From Periweissella fabaria (GTDB lineage: Bacteria; Bacillota; Bacilli; Lactobacillales; Lactobacillaceae), in assembly GCF_918814575.1 (NCBI RefSeq), contig NZ_CAKKNS010000007.1:62001-126000 (forward strand): 64,000 nt of DNA, read 5' to 3'. The translations under genes and the position numbers were made by a program. Every line of letters starts with the position of its first letter. Within the stretch, counting starts at the first letter, position 1. A model generated the notes under the pieces. That model searched no databases. It was not told the DNA's origin and was given only the letters and a program-made list of their open reading frames with translations. Of the stretch, positions 17,094 to 26,800 are shown piece by piece.

Positions 17094-17978
17094 ATGTTTA
17101 AAAATATTTTAATCGCCGGTGGTGGTGTTTTAGGAAGTCAAATTGCCTTACAAAATGCAGTACATGGTAAAGCAGTAACGATTTATGATATTTCAGCCGA
17201 GGCGGTTGCTACGGCTAAAAAGTGGGTCGCTAGTTTTAAAGATTTGCTAGTAGCAGATATTAAAGAAATTAGTGATGAACAAGCGCAAGCCGATATTGCT
17301 AAAATTACGTATACTTCAGATTTAGCAAGTGCGCTTAAAGGAATTGATTTAGTAATTGAAGCCGTCCCAGAAAGTTTAGATATTAAAAAAGATTTCTGGG
17401 AAAAAGCCTCTGATGCAGCCGATAAAGAAACGGTTTTTGCAACTAATTCATCGACATTATTACCAAGTAAGATTGCGACTTTTGTTGATCGACCTGATAA
17501 ATTCATTTCGCTACACTTCGCTAATATTGTGTGGTCACATAATACCGCGGAAATCATGGCCCAACCTAAAACTGAATCAGATTTACCAACTCAAATGGAA
17601 AATTTTGCCCGTGAAATTGGCATGGTGCCGATTTTAGTTAAAAAAGAACAGCCAGGTTATGTGCTAAATACATTGTTGGTCCCATTGTTAAGTGCCGGGA
17701 TGTATCTTTGGTACCATGATATTGCTGATGCCGATACGGTTGATAAAACATGGATGATTGCAACTGGGGCACCTTATGGACCATTTGGAATTATCGATAT
17801 GGTTGGTTTACGAACGGTAAGTAATATCTTACAAGCTGGAACAAATCCTGATGCACAAGGAATGGCTAAAAAATTAAAAACAGAATATGTGGATCAAGGT
17901 AAGTTAGGAACCGAAAGCGGTGAAGGGTTCTACAAGTATCCAGATCCAACATTCAAACAAGCTGACTTTTTGAAATAA
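17094..17978 (+). CDS. 3-hydroxyacyl-CoA dehydrogenase-like NAD(P)-binding protein (copy 1)
   Basis: A 294-residue two-domain dehydrogenase of the 3-hydroxyacyl/3-hydroxybutyryl-CoA family. The N-terminal Rossmann loop is AGGGVLGSQIALQNA (about 7-21), then ADLVIEAVPESLDIKK and the substrate/catalytic region SLHFANIVWSHNTAEIM, where typical members have HFFNP. The C-terminal helical domain contains GPFGIIDMVGLRT. ATG follows AGGAGAATCCAG. The next gene is a clear paralogue. No thiolase, enoyl-CoA hydratase or acyl-CoA dehydrogenase gene is nearby, so a role in beta-oxidation is doubtful; the real substrate, perhaps a free hydroxy acid, is unknown. Confidence 0.85.
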   Translation: MFKNILIAGGGVLGSQIALQNAVHGKAVTIYDISAEAVATAKKWVASFKDLLVADIKEISDEQAQADIAKITYTSDLASALKGIDLVIEAVPESLDIKKDFWEKASDAADKETVFATNSSTLLPSKIATFVDRPDKFISLHFANIVWSHNTAEIMAQPKTESDLPTQMENFAREIGMVPILVKKEQPGYVLNTLLVPLLSAGMYLWYHDIADADTVDKTWMIATGAPYGPFGIIDMVGLRTVSNILQAGTNPDAQGMAKKLKTEYVDQGKLGTESGEGFYKYPDPTFKQADFLK

Positions 17979-18008
17979 AAATACACTATTAATTTGGGGG
18001 AAATTAAA

Positions 18009-18896
18009 ATGTTAGAAAAAGTATTAGTTGCCAGTGGTGGTGTCTTAGGGAGTCAAATTGCGCTCCAAAATGCGGTCCATGGTAAAACGGTTACCATTTA
18101 TGATATTTCAGCCGAGGCCCTTGCTGGTGCTAAAAAGCATATTGCTGCATTCAAAGAGCAATTAATTAAAGATACTGGTAAAGACGCCAATGAAGTCCAA
18201 CAGCAAGTTGACGCTATTAAATATGAAGCTGATTTAGCGGCTGCTGTTAAAGGAGTAGATTTAGTTATTGAAGCGGTTCCGGAAAGCTTTGAAATTAAAA
18301 AAGATATTTGGACGAAACTTTCAGCGGCTGCCGATGCACAAACGATTTTTGTTACGAATACTTCAACGATGCTACCAAGTAAAATTGCGGCAGTTGTTGA
18401 TCGACCAGCTAAATTTATTGCGATGCACTTTGCTAACTTAGTGTGGGCACACAATACAGCTGAAATTATGGCACATGCCGGCACAGATCCTGAACTGCCA
18501 GCCCAAATCCATGATTTTGCTAAAAGTATTGGCCTGGTACCAATTATGATTAAAAAGGAACATGCGTCATACTTGCTTAATAACATGTTTAATCCATTCT
18601 TAACAGATGGTTTAAGTTTATGGTATAACGGCATTGCTGATTACCAAACAATTGATAAAGTATGGATGATTGATTTAGAATCTCAAGCTGGTCCATTTGG
18701 CTTAATTGATATTGTTGGTTTACGAACAATGATCAATGTCTTAAAAGCTACCGGAGCAGAAGAAGATGCCAAAATTGCCGAAAAATTACAAACGGAATTT
18801 GTTGACCAAGGTAAGACCGGTGCCGTTGGTGGTGAAGGCTTCTATAAGTATCCACAACCAGCATTTTTAGATCCTGATTTTTTGAAGGTTGATTAA
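18009..18896 (+). CDS. 3-hydroxyacyl-CoA dehydrogenase-like NAD(P)-binding protein (copy 2)
   Basis: A 295-residue paralogue of the preceding gene with the same domain order: ASGGVLGSQIALQNAVHG, VDLVIEAVPESFEIKK, AMHFANLVWAHNTAEIM and GPFGLIDIVGLRT. The first Gly of the dinucleotide loop is replaced by Ser. ATG 18009 follows GGGGGAAATTAAA; the in-frame TTG at 17994 overlaps this site and is rejected. Thirty bases separate it from copy 1, so they share a transcript. The copies have diverged enough that a division of substrate or a mixed oligomer is possible; that is inference. Confidence 0.85.
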   Translation: MLEKVLVASGGVLGSQIALQNAVHGKTVTIYDISAEALAGAKKHIAAFKEQLIKDTGKDANEVQQQVDAIKYEADLAAAVKGVDLVIEAVPESFEIKKDIWTKLSAAADAQTIFVTNTSTMLPSKIAAVVDRPAKFIAMHFANLVWAHNTAEIMAHAGTDPELPAQIHDFAKSIGLVPIMIKKEHASYLLNNMFNPFLTDGLSLWYNGIADYQTIDKVWMIDLESQAGPFGLIDIVGLRTMINVLKATGAEEDAKIAEKLQTEFVDQGKTGAVGGEGFYKYPQPAFLDPDFLKVD

Positions 18897-18983
18897 GCAT
18901 AAAAAGAGTTGTGATATAAATAAAATTTAGTATTAATTTGATGTTAGAACGTATTTCAAAAGGCAGATACTAGCATCAAATAC

Positions 18984-19024
18984 GAAAACCTCCGACCGAA
19001 TTTTTAAATTCAGTCGGAGGTTTC
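18984..19024. terminator. Strong bidirectional terminator
   Basis: AACCTCCGAC (18987-18996) pairs with GTCGGAGGTT (19013-19022), extended by A/T-rich flanks. It could end the dehydrogenase operon on the + strand and the decayed minus-strand gene just beyond it. Confidence 0.8.
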
Positions 19025-19040
19025 TACTTTAATACCGTAT

Positions 19041-19149
19041 TTAAACGCCTTTTACTACACGCCCGTTTATTTTTGCTAAGCATTCAATACCAGTTAAGTC
19101 GCTTTTTAGGCATCTTATCTGTAATTACAACATCAATTTGTACCAAGTG
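19041..19149 (-). pseudogene. Remnant of a minus-strand gene (C-terminal fragment, frameshifted)
   Basis: Read on the minus strand, one frame gives a protein-like string ending IDVVITDKMPKK, bounded upstream by a stop at 19152-19150. About one base of frameshift later another frame continues as LTGIECLAKINGRVVKGV and stops at 19043-19041. Together they look like the last about 35 residues of a real protein joined by a one-base indel, just before the terminator at 18984-19024. I cannot name the family. The rest of the gene is missing, replaced by the upstream region of the + strand gene at 19187. The alternative is chance. Confidence 0.4.
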
Positions 19150-19186
19150 CTACAATACCTAAGAAATATAATTAGAGGTGAAAGAA

Positions 19187-19654
19187 ATGTTTAACTTAAG
19201 TGACTATATCGGTCCTATTATTATCTTCTTACTTATTGCTTCAAGATTAGTTAAAACGCAACCAGTAAAAGATTCATTTAAAGGTGTAATTATTTTAATT
19301 GTCATTGGAGCAGTGTCAGTCTACCATGCTTTGCCGGATTTAACCCTTAATTTTGCAACCATTGTAATCATCGCATGGTCATGTATTACGGGCTTGGTTT
19401 TTGGAGCCATTCGGGGGACAACTGTTAAAGTCTACTTGGATCGGCAAACTAATACATGGATGCGGAGTGGCTCAATTATGACAATTATTGTCTTTGTGAT
19501 TGGGGTTGCTGTTAATGAAGGGGTGGCCCATTTGTTACTATCCAACGCTAGCTCAATTTCAGGGGTAACAGAAATGTTGCACATGGGTTTATCAATTTTA
19601 GCTGGCCGGATTGTTCACTTGAACAAACGCGCAATCGCCCAAGGTCGCCGCTAA
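19187..19654 (+). CDS. CcdC/DUF1453-like membrane protein
   Basis: A 155-residue protein with about four or five membrane segments (roughly residues 8-22, 33-50, 56-75, 95-115, 130-145). The short conserved-looking loop FGAIRGTTVKVYLDRQTNTW between segments resembles the CcdC/DUF1453 family, whose function in LAB is unknown. ATG 19187 follows AGAGGTG by six bases; the in-frame GTG 19178 overlaps that site. A terminator follows. Family assignment is by eye and moderate. Confidence 0.7.
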   Translation: MFNLSDYIGPIIIFLLIASRLVKTQPVKDSFKGVIILIVIGAVSVYHALPDLTLNFATIVIIAWSCITGLVFGAIRGTTVKVYLDRQTNTWMRSGSIMTIIVFVIGVAVNEGVAHLLLSNASSISGVTEMLHMGLSILAGRIVHLNKRAIAQGRR

Positions 19655-19679
19655 GCGTGTCGCTATCAAATATATCTGG

Positions 19680-19710
19680 AAAAACATCTTAGTTTACTAA
19701 GGTGTTTTTT
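19680..19710 (+). terminator. Terminator before mutS
   Basis: AAAACATCTTAG (19681-19692) and CTAAGGTGTTTT (19697-19708) form a 12-bp stem with a four-base loop and a T run. Confidence 0.9.
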
Positions 19711-19721
19711 ATTGTTTAGAA

Positions 19722-19737
19722 TGTTTCACATGAAACA
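19722..19737. promoter_or_regulatory. parS-like palindrome
   Basis: TGTTTCACATGAAACA differs at one position from TGTTTCACGTGAAACA, which fits the ParB/Spo0J site consensus of Bacillota. It is intergenic, between a terminator and mutS. A second perfect palindrome AAAACATGTTTT (19745-19756) is centred 21 bases downstream. ParB binding is inference. Confidence 0.6.
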
Positions 19738-19791
19738 GTAGCGTAAAACATGTTTTTAGTACGGTCGCTTAATGCCATCACTGCTAAAAAA

Positions 19792-19800
19792 TGCTAAAAT
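19792..19800 (+). promoter_or_regulatory. Extended -10 promoter of the mutS-ruvB cluster
   Basis: TGCTAAAAT (TAAAAT at 19795-19800), about 36 bases before the mutS start; no clear -35. Confidence 0.5.
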
Positions 19801-19835
19801 ATTAAAGACAATAACAATAGAAAAGGGCAAATAGC

Positions 19836-22469
19836 ATGGCAAAAACTGCAAAAGAAACTCCAATGATGCAGCAATATAATGCAATCAAAGAGCAATATCC
19901 AGATGCATTTTTATTTTATCGACTTGGTGACTTTTACGAGTTATTTAATGATGATGCGATTAAAGGTGCCCAAATTTTGGAACTAACCTTAACAACGCGC
20001 AATAAAAATGCAGAAAATCCAATTCCAATGTGTGGCGTACCACATCACGCAGCACAAAATTATATCGATATCCTAGTTGATAAAGGCTACAAGGTAGCTA
20101 TTGTTGAGCAGATGGAAGACCCTAAGCAAGCGGAGGGCATGGTTAAACGTGATGTCGTCCAATTAGTGACACCTGGGACTAAGTTTGGGACCCAAGCAGA
20201 CGCTAAAGAAAATAACTATATTACGGCTTTGACCCAAACACCCCAGTGTTTTGGCTTAGCCTATGCGGATTTATCAACCGGTGAAGAAAAAGTAACCACC
20301 TTGATGGAAAGTGAAGAAGTCTTCAATGAAATCCTTAATTTACAAACTAAAGAAGTCGTTGTTGATTCCAGTGTGGATTCTGAAATTACAGAAAAGTTAG
20401 CTAAGCTAGGGATTTTAATTTCGCATCAAGCAGCAGCTATCACACCTCAGGCTGAGGTGAGTTTTTTAACTCAGACAATCACTGATACGACACAATTACA
20501 AGTCGCTAGTCAGTTAGTTAGTTATTTAACTTTAACGCAAAAGCGTTCATTAGCCCATTTACAAGAATTTGTGGTTTATGAACCAATGCGGTTTTTAAAG
20601 ATGGATCATAATAGCCGCTACAACTTGGAGTTAACCCAAAATATCCGAACGGGTAAAAAGCAAGGAACGCTATTATGGTTATTAGATGAAACCAAAACCG
20701 CTATGGGTGGTCGGATGTTAAAACAATGGCTTGATCGGCCACTTTTAACGCAAAGTAGTATTGTGAAACGCCAAATGATTGTTGCTGGATTGTTGGAAAA
20801 TTACTTTGAACGAACAGCAATCCAAAATGATTTAGTTAAAGTTTATGATTTGGAACGTTTAGTTGGGCGGGTGGCATTCGGGTCTGTAAATGGCCGAGAC
20901 CTAATTCAATTAAAAACGAGTCTCGAACAAGTACCTAAGTTACGGGCCACTTTAAAAACATTACCTGGGGATGTTTTTGGACCATTAGTCGAATTACTTG
21001 ATCCAGTTCATGAAGTTACAGAATTGATTGCAACGGCAATTAATGAGGAACCACCACTTTCAATTACCGAAGGTGGGATCATTGCCGATGGTTATTCTGA
21101 ACAACTTGATCAATATCGTGACGTAATGAAAAACGGGAAACAATGGTTAGCAGAATTGGAAGCCCATGAACGTGAAGTAACAGGGATTAACGGCTTAAAA
21201 ATTGGCTATAACCGTGTCTTTGGTTACTTTATTGAAGTTACGAAGGCTAATATTGCCAAGCTTGATGCCGACCGCTATGAGCGTAAACAAACGTTAACCA
21301 ATGCAGAACGCTTTAGCACACCAGAATTAAAAGAACGTGAAGCACTGATTTTGGAAGCCCAAGATAAGTCCACAGAGCTTGAATACCGCTTATTTGTGGA
21401 AGTGCGTGAAGTTATTAAAACGATGATTAGTCGTTTACAGGCACTAGCTCAAGGAATTGCCGAATTGGACGTTTTACAAAGCTTTGCGGTTGTTGCCGAA
21501 ACGTATCATTTTGTACAACCAACATTTACGACGGACGCTAACTTAGCAATTATTGATGGCCGGCACCCCGTAGTTGAAAAAGTTTTAGGACGCCAAGACT
21601 ATGTTCCTAATGATATTTTGATGAGTCCTGACAATAGTATTATGTTAATCACCGGACCAAATATGTCAGGTAAATCAACATATATGCGGCAATTAGCATT
21701 AATTGTAATATTGGCGCAAGTTGGCTCGTTTGTACCGGCAACTGCAGCAACGTTACCAATTTTTGATCAAATTTTTACCCGGATTGGGGCTGCTGATGAT
21801 TTGATTTCAGGTGATTCAACGTTCATGGTTGAGATGGGTGAAGCTAATAATGCGTTAAAACATGCCACACCGGCTTCATTAATTTTATTTGATGAACTTG
21901 GCCGAGGAACCGCAACATATGATGGGATGGCATTAGCGCAAGCAATTATTGAATATGTGCATCAAAACGTCCATGCAAAGACATTATTTAGTACGCACTA
22001 CCACGAATTAACGGAGTTGGCTGAAGAGCTTCCAGGCTTAAAAAATATGCACGTTGGGGCCATTGAACAAGATGGTGACCTAGTCTTTGTTCACAAGATG
22101 GAAGACGGGCCTGCTGACCAAAGTTATGGGATTAATGTAGCCAAACTTGCCGGCATGCCAGATGCTTTGTTAACACGGGCAGAAGTGATTCTCAAGCACC
22201 TTGAACAACAAGGCTCTGCCACGACGTTGATGCAAGTTACAAACCATGATGAGGTGGTTGTTGAGAAACCGGTTGTTGCAGAATCGATAGCAACGACAGT
22301 GCAACAGCCAGATGATAACGCGACGGATTTACAGCTGGATTTATTTGCTGATACAACGGTTGATCCCAAACAACAAGCCATCATTGATGAGCTAAAAGAA
22401 ATGAATTTAGCGATGATGACCCCTTTGGATGCCTTGAATAAATTATTTGCACTCCAACAAAAACTTTAA
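19836..22469 (+). CDS. mutS: DNA mismatch repair protein MutS
   Basis: MutS finds mismatches and small loops and recruits MutL. The 877-residue protein has the N-terminal mismatch-binding domain with the Phe-x-Glu wedge (LGDFYELF, near residue 36), the connector, lever and clamp domains, and a C-terminal ABC ATPase: Walker [13 protein letters not shown]-loop region, [11 protein letters not shown] signature, Walker [17 protein letters not shown] and the STHYHEL histidine. A tail of about 60 residues ends [16 protein letters not shown], the usual beta-clamp/tetramer region. mutL follows after 15 bases. Confidence 0.98.
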   Translation: MAKTAKETPMMQQYNAIKEQYPDAFLFYRLGDFYELFNDDAIKGAQILELTLTTRNKNAENPIPMCGVPHHAAQNYIDILVDKGYKVAIVEQMEDPKQAEGMVKRDVVQLVTPGTKFGTQADAKENNYITALTQTPQCFGLAYADLSTGEEKVTTLMESEEVFNEILNLQTKEVVVDSSVDSEITEKLAKLGILISHQAAAITPQAEVSFLTQTITDTTQLQVASQLVSYLTLTQKRSLAHLQEFVVYEPMRFLKMDHNSRYNLELTQNIRTGKKQGTLLWLLDETKTAMGGRMLKQWLDRPLLTQSSIVKRQMIVAGLLENYFERTAIQNDLVKVYDLERLVGRVAFGSVNGRDLIQLKTSLEQVPKLRATLKTLPGDVFGPLVELLDPVHEVTELIATAINEEPPLSITEGGIIADGYSEQLDQYRDVMKNGKQWLAELEAHEREVTGINGLKIGYNRVFGYFIEVTKANIAKLDADRYERKQTLTNAERFSTPELKEREALILEAQDKSTELEYRLFVEVREVIKTMISRLQALAQGIAELDVLQSFAVVAETYHFVQPTFTTDANLAIIDGRHPVVEKVLGRQDYVPNDILMSPDNSIMLITGPNMSGKSTYMRQLALIVILAQVGSFVPATAATLPIFDQIFTRIGAADDLISGDSTFMVEMGEANNALKHATPASLILFDELGRGTATYDGMALAQAIIEYVHQNVHAKTLFSTHYHELTELAEELPGLKNMHVGAIEQDGDLVFVHKMEDGPADQSYGINVAKLAGMPDALLTRAEVILKHLEQQGSATTLMQVTNHDEVVVEKPVVAESIATTVQQPDDNATDLQLDLFADTTVDPKQQAIIDELKEMNLAMMTPLDALNKLFALQQKL

Positions 22470-22484
22470 CTATTAGGAGGATGT

Positions 22485-24527
22485 ATGGCAAAAGTACATG
22501 AATTATCAGTCAATTTGGCCAACCAAATTGCCGCTGGGGAAGTAATTGAGCGACCTGCATCCGTGGTTAAAGAATTACTTGAAAACGCCCTGGATGCGCA
22601 TGCTACCCAAATTGATATTTTAATTGAAGCTGCCGGGACAAAATTAATTGAAATTGTTGATAATGGCGATGGAATTGATGATGACGATGTTGAGATTGCT
22701 TTTCGACGGCATGCGACATCTAAAATTATTGATCGACAGGATTTATTTAAAGTGCGAACACTTGGTTTTCGGGGTGAAGCATTACCAAGTATTGCGTCAA
22801 TTGCGGATGTTGAATTAACGACAAGTACGGGGCAACAAGCTGGGACAGCAGTCCATATTAAAGGTGGGGATATCTTAGCGAAAAAAGCGGCTAGTGCCCG
22901 CCGTGGAACACGAATTAAAGTCACAGAATTGTTTTTTAATACACCGGCACGTTTAAAGTATTTGAAGTCACAACAAACGGAATTAGCTAAAATAGTTGAT
23001 ATTGTTAATCGTTTGGCATTAAGTTATCCAGCGGTGACGTTTCACTTAGTGCATAACGATAAACAATTATTACGCACAGCGGGTAATGGGGATGTTAAAC
23101 GTGTAATTGCCGAGATATATGGCCCAAGTACCGCCCAAAAGATGCTCCCAGTAACAACCGAAGATAATGATTTTCAAGTGGAAGGCTTTGTTTCATTGCC
23201 AGAATTAACCCGTGCATCACGTGATTATATTTCGGTATTAATTAATGGGCGCTATATTAAAAATTTTCAGATTACTAAAGCGATTATTAAAGGCTATGGT
23301 AGTAAGTTAATGGTGGGACGGTATCCGTTTGCAGTAATTAACATTAAGATGGATCCATTGTTGGTCGACGTCAATGTCCACCCTACCAAACAAGAAGTTC
23401 GTTTGAGTCAAGAGGAGACACTGGTAGCGTTAATTACAACAGCCGTGCAAGATGTCTTTACTCGGGTGAATCTTATTCCGGATGGTTATCAAAATCTAAC
23501 GGGTTCGATTGTTACAACGCTTTCAGAACAAGCAAAGGAACCGGTGACACCAGTCACACCGGGGTCCGATTTCATTAGCCAGTTAAACCAAACATCAATG
23601 AAATACCAGTTAGATAATCCGGTTATAACTGATGAAACACCAGCTGAAGCGGTCAGTGCAACAGATGGTCTTAAAGTACCGGCTAAAATAACACCACCGG
23701 CAATTGTACCGATTAATGTGTTAACGAAAGCTGATCTTTCAAGTCAAGCAGTTCAAACATTTCAGGCTAAGTATGCACCAGAGATGCCAACAGCACCGAC
23801 GCCGAAGGTAACGCAACCAAGCGATTTAAAGCAAAAGGACACGCAAACGTCATTAGAAGTTGACCATGAACAAGTTATCGGAAATGATAATCCAGCAGTA
23901 AGTCCGTGGCCTGAACTACGTTATATGGGCCAAATGTTTGGAACTTTTTTATTTGCTGAGGGGCCTAAAGGGTTATATTTAATTGACCAACACGCTGCTC
24001 AAGAACGAATTAATTATGAATATTATCGGGAAGAAATTGGGAAGGTTGGTACGGCGTGGCAACAATTATTAATTCCACTAGTCTTAGACTATCCGTTAGT
24101 TGATGCCGTTAAAATTAATGATAAATTAGCAATGCTCAATGCAGTCGGTTTAGATTTAGAACCATTTGGTGAGAATAGTTTTATCTTGCATCATCATCCA
24201 AGTTGGTTTGTTACAGAACAAGTTGAAGCAACAACTCGTGAAATGATTGACTGGGTGCTACGTGAAGGCCAAATTACAACGGCTGAGTTTCGTGAAAAAA
24301 CGGCGATTATGATGAGCTGTAAACGGGCAATTAAAGCTAATCAGCACTTAAGTGACCTGGAAGCTAAAGCATTAATAACACGCCTTGGTACCACTAAAAA
24401 TCCGTATAATTGTCCGCATGGGCGACCAGTATTAATTACCTTATCATTAACGGATATGGAAAAAATGTTTAAACGAATTCAAGACGTACATGGCTCTTGG
24501 ATTGATTATGATGGCCATCCTTATTAA
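22485..24527 (+). CDS. mutL: DNA mismatch repair protein MutL
   Basis: A GHKL ATPase that couples MutS to strand removal. N-terminal motifs: VVKELLENALDA, EIVDNGDGID, TLGFRGEALPSI and RGTRIKVTELFFNTPAR. A proline- and threonine-rich linker covers about residues 345-465. The C-terminal dimerisation domain carries the DQHAAQERINYE sequence, which fits the DQHA(X)2E(X)4E endonuclease motif, and CPHGRP near the end, so this is the nicking type expected in a bacterium without MutH. ATG 22485 follows TAGGAGG. Length (680) is within the family range. Confidence 0.97.
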   Translation: MAKVHELSVNLANQIAAGEVIERPASVVKELLENALDAHATQIDILIEAAGTKLIEIVDNGDGIDDDDVEIAFRRHATSKIIDRQDLFKVRTLGFRGEALPSIASIADVELTTSTGQQAGTAVHIKGGDILAKKAASARRGTRIKVTELFFNTPARLKYLKSQQTELAKIVDIVNRLALSYPAVTFHLVHNDKQLLRTAGNGDVKRVIAEIYGPSTAQKMLPVTTEDNDFQVEGFVSLPELTRASRDYISVLINGRYIKNFQITKAIIKGYGSKLMVGRYPFAVINIKMDPLLVDVNVHPTKQEVRLSQEETLVALITTAVQDVFTRVNLIPDGYQNLTGSIVTTLSEQAKEPVTPVTPGSDFISQLNQTSMKYQLDNPVITDETPAEAVSATDGLKVPAKITPPAIVPINVLTKADLSSQAVQTFQAKYAPEMPTAPTPKVTQPSDLKQKDTQTSLEVDHEQVIGNDNPAVSPWPELRYMGQMFGTFLFAEGPKGLYLIDQHAAQERINYEYYREEIGKVGTAWQQLLIPLVLDYPLVDAVKINDKLAMLNAVGLDLEPFGENSFILHHHPSWFVTEQVEATTREMIDWVLREGQITTAEFREKTAIMMSCKRAIKANQHLSDLEAKALITRLGTTKNPYNCPHGRPVLITLSLTDMEKMFKRIQDVHGSWIDYDGHPY

Positions 24528-24561
24528 TTATGGTGCCACAGAAAGAGAATGGTTTTATCAG

Positions 24562-25158
24562 ATGTATGAATATTTAACTGGTAAGGTAACCCTTATTTTA
24601 CCAACTCATGTTGTAGTAGAAGTAGCGGGCATGGGCTATAAGTTATTAACCGCTAATCCATTTATTTACCAAGAAAATCAAACAGTGACAATTTATGTTG
24701 AACAAATTGTGCGTGAAAATGAAATTTCATTATATGGCTTTGCTGATATGACAGCGAAAATGCTATTTAATAAACTTTTGAGCGTTTCAGGGATTGGCCC
24801 TAAATCAGCTTTGGCTATTTTAGCTAATGCTGATCAAAGTGCGTTAATCGGTGCCGTTGAAAGCCAAAATGTAGAATACTTAGTTAAGTTTCCCGGAATT
24901 GGTAAAAAAACGGCGCAACAAATTGTGCTTGATTTAAAAGGCAAACTCGCCGATATTCCAGGTGTGGCATTAGACTTGTTTACTGAACCAGTTGCAGTTG
25001 CAAATGTGAATAAGGAATTAAGTGATGCAATCTTAGCGCTAGAATCATTGGGCTATGGTAAGACGGATATTAAACGCGTTGAAAAACATTTAGCTAAAGC
25101 TGCTACCACGGATACCCAAACTTATTTAAGTTTAGGATTAAAATATTTGATGGGTTAG
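24562..25158 (+). CDS. ruvA: Holliday junction branch migration protein RuvA
   Basis: RuvA binds Holliday junctions as a tetramer and loads RuvB. From ATG 24562 the protein is 198 aa and begins MYEYLTGKVT, the normal N-terminus; the frame stays open upstream into the mutL end but that extension has no family support. Domain I is the OB fold, domain II has the two helix-hairpin-helix motifs (LLSVSGIGPKSALAIL and FPGIGKKTAQQIVLDL), and domain III (about 150-198) contacts RuvB. The ribosome binding site is weak (AAAGAGA), suggesting coupling with mutL. Confidence 0.95.
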   Translation: MYEYLTGKVTLILPTHVVVEVAGMGYKLLTANPFIYQENQTVTIYVEQIVRENEISLYGFADMTAKMLFNKLLSVSGIGPKSALAILANADQSALIGAVESQNVEYLVKFPGIGKKTAQQIVLDLKGKLADIPGVALDLFTEPVAVANVNKELSDAILALESLGYGKTDIKRVEKHLAKAATTDTQTYLSLGLKYLMG

Positions 25159-25188
25159 GAGCACATAACGATATGAAAGGAGGCTATG

Positions 25189-26205
25189 ATGGCAGAATTT
25201 GAAGAGCCACTTTATAATCAAGCTGTCCAAGACGAACAAGAAAATTCACTTGAGAAATCGTTACGGCCACAAAAATTTGCGGAATATATTGGTCAAGAAG
25301 CAGTTAAAAATGAACTACAAGTGTATATTAAAGCTGCCCGTAGTCGAGAAGAAGCATTAGATCATGTGCTTTTGTATGGTCCGCCTGGATTAGGTAAAAC
25401 CACCTTAGCAATGGTAATAGCCAATGAAATGCAAGTTGGCTTGAAGACGACGTCAGGGCCAGCAATTGAAAAAACGGGTGATTTATTAGCACTACTCAAT
25501 GAGCTACAACCAGGTGATATTTTATTTATCGATGAAATTCATCGCTTGCCAACCGCCGTGGAAGAAATGTTATATTCTGCAATGGAAGATTATTTTGTCG
25601 ATATTGTTATTGGCCAAGGGCCGACCGCTCATCCAGTACACTTTCCATTACCGCCATTTACCTTAATTGGAGCTACTACCCGAGCTGGTATGCTATCAGC
25701 ACCATTGCGTGACCGTTTTGGGATTGTTGAGCATATGAGCTATTATAATGTTGCGGAGTTAGAAGAAATTGTCAAGCGGACGGCTGACATCTTTCATAGT
25801 TCAATTGCCGCATCAGGGGCCCATGAAATTGGCCGCCGATCACGAGGGACACCACGGATTGCCAATCGATTATTAAAACGGGTTCGCGATTTTGCTTTGG
25901 TGGCGGGTAAAGAAGCCATTGATGTTGAAATTGTCAATCACGCTTTACAGATTTTAAACGTTGATCAGATGGGATTAGATCAGACGGATGTCAAGTTATT
26001 GACAACGATGATTACACAATACGGTGGTGGACCGGTTGGGATTAGCGCACTGGCTGCAAATATTGGTGAAGAAGTTGATACGTTAGAATCAATGTATGAA
26101 CCTTATTTATTACAAATTGGGTTTGTACAACGAACACCACGTGGACGGGTTGCAACGGTGAAAGCATATGATCATTTAGGCTATATGCGGCCGGCTGAAA
26201 GCTAA
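25189..26205 (+). CDS. ruvB: Holliday junction branch migration ATPase RuvB
   Basis: The hexameric AAA+ motor of RuvAB. Seen: [13 protein letters not shown], Walker [10 protein letters not shown], Walker [10 protein letters not shown], sensor [18 protein letters not shown] and the C-terminal winged helix with [20 protein letters not shown] 25189 is five bases after AAAGGAGG; ATG 25186 is equally in frame. 338 aa. In many Bacillota queA and tgt follow; here yajC follows directly. Confidence 0.97.
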   Translation: MAEFEEPLYNQAVQDEQENSLEKSLRPQKFAEYIGQEAVKNELQVYIKAARSREEALDHVLLYGPPGLGKTTLAMVIANEMQVGLKTTSGPAIEKTGDLLALLNELQPGDILFIDEIHRLPTAVEEMLYSAMEDYFVDIVIGQGPTAHPVHFPLPPFTLIGATTRAGMLSAPLRDRFGIVEHMSYYNVAELEEIVKRTADIFHSSIAASGAHEIGRRSRGTPRIANRLLKRVRDFALVAGKEAIDVEIVNHALQILNVDQMGLDQTDVKLLTTMITQYGGGPVGISALAANIGEEVDTLESMYEPYLLQIGFVQRTPRGRVATVKAYDHLGYMRPAES

Positions 26206-26298
26206 TATACTGATTATTGAATGTAAGGTACCAAAGTTTGTTAATTTACGTTACAATAAACTTAATGTTTTCTAAAATAGGATAAAGGAGTATTACAA

Positions 26299-26688
26299 AT
26301 GGGACCAGTTAATATTTTAATTTTAGTTGTGTTAATCGGGGGAATGTTGTTTATGACAACGCGCTCACAAAAGAAGCAACGGGACATGCGTGATGCAATG
26401 ATGTCTAAACTTCAAAAAGGTGCGCATGTGGTAACAATTGGCCGCTTACATGGGGTTGTTGACTCATTAAATGAAGCCGATAAGACAGTTACTTTGGATT
26501 GTGATGGTATTTATTTAGTATTTGATACTGATGCCATTGCTAAAGTTATTGATCAACCAGCAGTTGTCGAAGCTACTCCAGCTGAAACGACAACTCCTTC
26601 TGACGTAACTGCAGAACCTAAGTCAGTTGAAGAATCAACAATTACAGAAGCTACAACAGAAGCTAAAGAAGTAACAACTGATAAATAA
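26299..26688 (+). CDS. yajC: Preprotein translocase accessory subunit YajC
   Basis: YajC associates with SecDF at the Sec translocon. One N-terminal membrane helix (about 4-20, VNILILVVLIGGMLFM) is followed by RSQKKQRDMRDAMMSKLQKGAHVVTIG, the family signature, and a beta domain. The last about 40 residues are a Thr/Glu/Pro-rich acidic tail, longer than in most YajC proteins. A promoter may lie around 26250 but is not clear. A perfect terminator follows. Confidence 0.94.
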   Translation: MGPVNILILVVLIGGMLFMTTRSQKKQRDMRDAMMSKLQKGAHVVTIGRLHGVVDSLNEADKTVTLDCDGIYLVFDTDAIAKVIDQPAVVEATPAETTTPSDVTAEPKSVEESTITEATTEAKEVTTDK

Positions 26689-26714
26689 TCAATGTTGCTA
26701 ATTAAATAACTAAT

Positions 26715-26758
26715 AAAGAAATCCTTATGGTGTTAATGCGCCATAAGGATTTCTTTGT
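26715..26758. terminator. Bidirectional terminator after yajC
   Basis: A perfect 16-bp inverted repeat, 26715-26730 against 26741-26756, with A and T ends. Confidence 0.92.
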
Positions 26759-26800
26759 TAGTATGATATAGGAGCGTTATTTTGTAGTATGGGGGGAATT

